From: an uncultured Acidobacteriaceae bacterium
GTDB lineage: Bacteria > Acidobacteriota > Terriglobia > Terriglobales > Acidobacteriaceae
DNA length: 45,488 bases
NCBI GenBank assembly: GCA_903842065.1
Contig: CAIMKZ010000050.1
Coordinates: 1 to 45,488 of the forward strand
Direction: 5' to 3'
Shown: piece by piece, positions 41,866 to 45,488 of the stretch
Layout: the number at the start of each line of letters is the position of its first letter
Numbering within the stretch: the first letter of the stretch is position 1
Program-made: the position numbers and the translations under genes
The notes under the pieces: model-generated
What the model saw: the letters and a program-made list of their open reading frames with translations, nothing else
Databases searched by the model: none
What the model was told of the DNA's origin: nothing

Positions 41866-42732
41866 TCAATTCACCCCCATCCTAGTCCCCCACCTTCCCT
41901 CTTTCCAATCCACTTCTTCAATTTTCCCCTCCGCCCATCCCCATTTCGGAAATGGCCTTCTATCCGAGTTCCGGAACATCTCAATCTGTTCCCGAACCCG
42001 CTCCCGCCGCCGCAGCAGTTTCTCCACCAGCGCTTCCATCTCCCCTTGATCGCCGCCGTACCACTCTGGAGGAACCTCATTCGCTGCCTGCCATACCGTC
42101 TCTTCCGGCATCTTCTGGATCCTGCCGAGCCATGGCTCAAAATCCTCCCACCCTCTTACTTCCCGGTATACGTCGTTACGGTGGTAGATCCCGCGCAGAG
42201 GCGCATCCTCGAACCGCCACTCCCCGGCATGAAAGCAGTAACCGAAGTCGATAAACACAGCCCGGTAACGCCGCTCGCGCTGCCTGCGGACAAACACCGC
42301 CTGTCGCCCATTGGCGTTCCCCGTCCACTTGTCGATCGCCAGGATTCCCGCAAACTCGTTCAGGTTCTTCACCTCGCCCAGCTGTTCCTCGGCCAGGTAA
42401 TCCACCACCTGCCCAGGCATCATCCCGCCGGCGAACCGCGTGCCGAACTGCAATCCGGCGCTGCAGCGCTCTTTCCGCTTTCCCAGGTCGATCTCCAGCT
42501 CCGGCGTATTGTCAATCAGCCAGCTCGATACCTCCACCAGGTCGATCTCGGGCACGCTCAGCCCTACCGCCGCCGCAAGTCGGATCCCCAGCCACTCGTT
42601 GGCCAGTACCCTCATATGTTGCGGATTGTTCTGGAACTTGACGACGTAGACATGCCCGTCTGCGCCGAGCATCAACTGCCCCTGCGCGCCGCCCCGCATC
42701 CTCCGGATCTGCTGAACCGCAAGAACCGCCAA
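41866..42732 (-). CDS. HipA-like kinase family protein
   Basis: The 288-residue protein matches the HipA-like kinase group. A Gly-rich loop (GAQGQLMLGADG) is followed by the likely ATP-binding Lys at 32 (VVKF) and E46. The catalytic segment AIDKWTGNANGRQ holds D134, N139 and N141. A DFG-type Mg motif, FIDFGYCF, has D162. HipA kinases phosphorylate host targets such as glutamyl-tRNA synthetase to stop growth, but the target here is unknown. The start is TTG with GGAG seven bases upstream. It lies 102 bp after the terminase gene and is paired with a DUF3037 gene, inside the phage head gene order. Confidence 0.87.
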   Translation of the reverse strand: MAVLAVQQIRRMRGGAQGQLMLGADGHVYVVKFQNNPQHMRVLANEWLGIRLAAAVGLSVPEIDLVEVSSWLIDNTPELEIDLGKRKERCSAGLQFGTRFAGGMMPGQVVDYLAEEQLGEVKNLNEFAGILAIDKWTGNANGRQAVFVRRQRERRYRAVFIDFGYCFHAGEWRFEDAPLRGIYHRNDVYREVRGWEDFEPWLGRIQKMPEETVWQAANEVPPEWYGGDQGEMEALVEKLLRRRERVREQIEMFRNSDRRPFPKWGWAEGKIEEVDWKEGRWGTRMGVN

Positions 42733-42834
42733 ACGCCGTCTCCCGTCGTATCTGAGTCTTGTCCGAATTCTACGCGAACGGCTCCGGCACTGCGCTCAGT
42801 ATCCGAAACCGCCCGCCTCTCCTCTTGCTGTCTC

Positions 42835-44382
42835 CTACCTTCTGGCCAGCAGATCCTTCCGCGCCCCCAGCGCGATCGCCATCGCCATTACCCGGTCGTC
42901 GTGCGTCCCTGACTGCGCCCCCGCTGATCCATTCGGATGGCGCACAAAGGTCCAGCACTCTCCCAGAAACCGCGTGCTCAGAAAGTTCCCCGGCGCCTCC
43001 ACCAGCGCCGATCCCAGCGCCGCCAGTACCAGCGGCTTGCTCAGCGATGTCGTCAGCCACCCCACCTGTCCGCTCTGCTCAAAAAGATGCTCGTACTTGC
43101 AGTCCGAATGCAGATACGCCAGCACACCACAGCCGTGGTTGTTACGTTCCACCACCAGACAGGCATAGTTGTATCTTTGAGCCAGTTCTGCTGCCTTGCG
43201 CGCCAGCTCCAAGCCGGCCACATGCGCCGCATACTCAGCGCACTGCGCTCCGGTCTCCACGTCGATCACTTCGATCGCCGAATAGTCGCCCCCAGTGCCG
43301 CCTCCCGCGGGATCCACCGATACAACATACTTCCTGCCACAAACAGCAGGCAGCCACTCCTGATACTCACCGCCAGCCTCCGCCGCTCCGCCCTGCGTCA
43401 ACTCCTTGAGCCGCCGCTCGATCACGTCCGCCTCAAAGTAGCACTCCCCGCTCATGCTGAAGCATTCATCCGGATCTTCGGCATACTCCTGACGCGCCAG
43501 CTTTCCATAGTTCGCCCGCAACTGCCGGCGATAGCCGAGCTGCTCCGCGCTTAGCCGCGCGCGCTCCACAATTTCCTGCTCCTCTTCCGTATAGCTCGCC
43601 GAATCGATGGCCACAGCCGCGTACCGGTCCTCCATCCACCAGGGAAAGAAGTGTGTCACAGTTCCCTTCTCCGCCGCCCGCTGCCACTCGTCGAAGAAGC
43701 AGCCGCCTACACCCCACGGCGTCGACTCAATCACCAGTTCGGCACCAGGCGTCATCGAAGCGCGCAGTCCGGCCAGCGTCTCGCCTGGATTTCTCGGCCA
43801 CCGCGCCAGCTCCGAACAGTGCAGGTTCTGCACCGTCATGCCGCGCCCGGCATTGCGATCCCCCGCGCTCACCACCCGGTACTGCGAGTCCAACTGCGGA
43901 AACACCAGTTGCCGCGAGTTCGCCCGCGATGTCTTCAGCGGCCCCTGCCGCAGCTTCTCTGGCAGATGTTGATAAAACCTGTGAACAATACGAAAGATCT
44001 CTTCGGCCGCTTCCTGTGTATGCGCCACCTCCAGCGTCAGCGTCCCGGGATGCGTGATCGTGCGCAGAAAGAATCGCGCCGCCACCCACGTCGTCAGTCC
44101 CATCTGCCGCGCCTTCAGCACAATGTTCCGCTCCCCGCGCGTCGCCTCGAACTTCCGCTGCACCGGGTTCGCAACCAGCGCTCCTACGCCTCCCTCTCTC
44201 GTCCTTACGCGTAGAAACTTCCCGGCCACCTCAATTGCCACCGTCCGCCCGTCGGAATCCGCATGGAACCCGTCCATTCTCCGTCCGGCCTCAACGAGAT
44301 CTTCTATAGTCTCTATGTCCAGCCACCCCCGGTCCTCACCGGATGCAGCTGACCCTGTGCTCTCTCTTCTATCTAGCTCCAC
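42835..44382 (-). CDS. Phage terminase large subunit
   Basis: This DNA-packaging ATPase-nuclease has 515 residues. It shows a Walker A-type motif (KARQMGLTTWVA, about 90-101), a Walker B-type region (NLHCSELARWP, with E191), the coupling motif VIESTPWG at about 217-224, and a RuvC-like nuclease with the first metal Asp in VVSVDPAGGGTGGDYSAIEV (about D357). A last acidic motif, THDDRVMAMAIAL, lies near residue 500. All catalytic residues look intact. The start is GTG with AAGGAG ten bases before it. No small terminase subunit is recognised upstream, apart from a possible 68-residue ORF. Confidence 0.92.
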   Translation of the reverse strand: MELDRRESTGSAASGEDRGWLDIETIEDLVEAGRRMDGFHADSDGRTVAIEVAGKFLRVRTREGGVGALVANPVQRKFEATRGERNIVLKARQMGLTTWVAARFFLRTITHPGTLTLEVAHTQEAAEEIFRIVHRFYQHLPEKLRQGPLKTSRANSRQLVFPQLDSQYRVVSAGDRNAGRGMTVQNLHCSELARWPRNPGETLAGLRASMTPGAELVIESTPWGVGGCFFDEWQRAAEKGTVTHFFPWWMEDRYAAVAIDSASYTEEEQEIVERARLSAEQLGYRRQLRANYGKLARQEYAEDPDECFSMSGECYFEADVIERRLKELTQGGAAEAGGEYQEWLPAVCGRKYVVSVDPAGGGTGGDYSAIEVIDVETGAQCAEYAAHVAGLELARKAAELAQRYNYACLVVERNNHGCGVLAYLHSDCKYEHLFEQSGQVGWLTTSLSKPLVLAALGSALVEAPGNFLSTRFLGECWTFVRHPNGSAGAQSGTHDDRVMAMAIALGARKDLLARR

Positions 44383-44433
44383 GAATAATCGGCTCCTTCC
44401 CAGCCGCTTCGCGGAAAGGTATCTGCCTCTCAG

Positions 44434-44640
44434 CTATCTCATATAAACCGCTTGAATCGTTCCCTGACCCTGCCGGTATGTATCCCTTCGCGCCTGATAC
44501 ATGCTTTCACCGGCCCAGGCTGCCGCGCCTGCCGCTGAGGCTCGCCCTTCCGCTGCTGTATAGCATTCCTGTATATATTTCGGCGTGCACAGAAAATGAA
44601 ATCCGCCATCACGACGGCAACTCGGTTCCACGAGACTCAC
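44434..44640 (-). CDS. Possible small gene upstream of the terminase gene
   Basis: The 68-residue ORF starts with GTG and reads through CTPKYIQECYTAAEGRASA and MYQARRDTYRQGQGT, with a mixed, protein-like composition and a helical middle. It ends 51 bp before the terminase start on the same strand, where a small terminase subunit or regulator could lie, but its size and sequence do not match a small subunit I know. There is no clear ribosome-binding site, and an inverted repeat overlaps the start. It may not be real. Confidence 0.3.
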   Translation of the reverse strand: MSLVEPSCRRDGGFHFLCTPKYIQECYTAAEGRASAAGAAAWAGESMYQARRDTYRQGQGTIQAVYMR

Positions 44641-44654
44641 TCTCGCGGAACCGA
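44622..44654. promoter_or_regulatory. Inverted repeat ahead of the phage cassette
   Basis: TCGGTTCC and CGAG at 44622-44634 pair with CTCG and GGAACCGA at 44642-44654, with one mismatch and a 7-base loop. There is no T-run, so it is not a standard terminator. It lies about 240 bp ahead of the terminase start and could be an operator or an RNA hairpin for the cassette. Confidence 0.5.
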
Positions 44655-44738
44655 TAATTGTTGCGAATATTCCAAAAACACTGCAGCCCGGCCGTGATCG
44701 TTCAATTGCAGGAACGCACCGCCTTTCCCTCTGCGGAA

Positions 44739-45431
44739 CTACTGAAGCGACGCAACAGCATCACGCACCCGTAACGCCCACTCCCGATACCCGTACAAGC
44801 TTGGGTGTATCCGGTCCTTTGAAATTACCGCCATATTAGGAAGCCAGGGACACCAAGGGTCCGTCGCCCACTCTGCGTAGTCTAGGACTACAACTCCATG
44901 GCCTCGCTCGCTAGCCTTAAGCCATGAGTTAATCTCTTGCTGCTCTAGGTATTTTGCATCCTTGTCGCTTTTCCAGTCAGAGGCCGCGCCTACAGTGTCT
45001 ACAACTATGCCAATTTGCCTCGCTTGGGCGCTTTCGATCATTTCTTTAATATCTAACTCCACATCGCGTGCGCTACGCCCAAGAACTACATCGTTGATCC
45101 CACAATGAAGCCAGATCACTTTCGGCTTGCGCTCAAGAGTAGTTGATGCGCCGATGCTATCGACTGCGCCCCCGGTAATGCCTAACGCATCGCGATACCA
45201 TCGCCCCTTTGTTTCGCCGCAAGTCGTTGAACCGATCCCATTGTTCAAGGCTGCCAAGCCTGATTCCTCAAGAACAAACCCAGGCTGCCCCTCGATGTTC
45301 GGCTTCCTAAGATCAAATCTCACGTTGGGGTATTTCCCCGATAAGTGAAGCCTCCCGTGGCTCCATGGGTGCCCCTCGACTATCGAATCACCCACAAGTG
45401 CAATAAGTTTTAGAGAAGGATCTGAAACCAT
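44739..45431 (-). CDS. SGNH/GDSL-type hydrolase
   Basis: The 230-residue protein carries the SGNH blocks: the nucleophile motif VGDSIVEG (Ser at 16), the block III motif HCGINDVVLG with its Asn, and the catalytic Asp/His pair in KDRIHPSLYGY. Such enzymes are esterases, lipases or carbohydrate acetyl-esterases. There is no signal peptide, so it acts in the cytoplasm or leaves by another route. AGGA lies eight bases before the ATG. By eye its base composition is less GC-rich than its neighbours. It faces the same way as the phage cassette and may be phage cargo, but this is unproven. Confidence 0.85.
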   Translation of the reverse strand: MVSDPSLKLIALVGDSIVEGHPWSHGRLHLSGKYPNVRFDLRKPNIEGQPGFVLEESGLAALNNGIGSTTCGETKGRWYRDALGITGGAVDSIGASTTLERKPKVIWLHCGINDVVLGRSARDVELDIKEMIESAQARQIGIVVDTVGAASDWKSDKDAKYLEQQEINSWLKASERGHGVVVLDYAEWATDPWCPWLPNMAVISKDRIHPSLYGYREWALRVRDAVASLQ

Positions 45432-45443
45432 CCGAGATGTCCT

Positions 45444-45488
<45 letters not shown>

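Noticed and set aside
27986..44738. tRNA-Phe as attachment site of the phage cassette
   Set aside because: The receiver gene, typA and purE lie between them, no third copy of the tRNA end is seen near 44.4-44.7 kb, and no integrase is present.

Overview
The window looks like part of an Acidobacteriota chromosome, probably a soil or peat member of the Terriglobia (Acidobacteriaceae). This is inferred from an Oar-like TonB-dependent receptor with an N-terminal carboxypeptidase-regulatory domain, Tat-exported sugar isomerase and DUF362 proteins, a PQQ dehydrogenase, and housekeeping genes with GC-rich third positions. No rRNA is present to fix the placement. The right end runs into 45 consecutive G, so the window probably reaches a contig end.

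Region 1 (1-11.8 kb) is mostly core genome. It has the tail of an IS3-type transposase, then purD (-), a small membrane ORF coupled to miaA, lpdA, a small membrane protein (+), and thrS (-). About 2.3 kb of mostly non-coding DNA follows, holding one small Cys/His-rich gene, a run of four hairpins and the 3' stub of a lost gene with its terminator still in place. After it come a PadR-type regulator, with a perfect palindrome inside its own promoter, and an ABC exporter.

Region 2 (11.85-28.06 kb) is a metabolic and envelope block. It lies between a 28-bp copy of the tRNA-Phe 3' end (11851-11878) and the intact tRNA-Phe(GAA) gene (27986-28060), like the att duplication of an old integrative element, although no integrase is visible. 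Almost every product is exported: a duplicated cupin protein, an SMP-30 lactonase-like protein, a PQQ- and haem c-dependent dehydrogenase, a single cupin, a Tat-exported sugar isomerase-like protein, a small secreted protein, a DUF362/DUF2271/ApbE operon and a 1286-residue TonB-dependent receptor. The likely theme is uptake of an organic ligand followed by periplasmic oxidation and lactone or epimer chemistry, with a separate extracytoplasmic redox module. IS remnants lie near the right end.

Region 3 (28.06-31.75 kb) has an orphan receiver protein, typA/bipA and purE. A perfect 24-bp-stem hairpin lies between typA and purE.

Region 4 (31.79-44.4 kb, all on the minus strand) is a compact phage-derived structural cassette. 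In transcription order it encodes terminase large subunit, a HipA-like kinase, a DUF3037 protein, portal, prohead protease, scaffold, major capsid, three connector-type proteins, a tail-tube-like protein, a large hub/fibre-like protein and an XhlA-like membrane protein. No integrase, repressor, replication gene, tape measure or endolysin is visible. The kinase/DUF3037 pair sits between terminase and portal, is followed by a terminator, and is bordered by heptanucleotide repeats. The major capsid gene is flanked by inverted arrays of a second heptanucleotide. This cassette is the best candidate here for a domesticated or otherwise undescribed system. An SGNH hydrolase of apparently lower GC closes the window.
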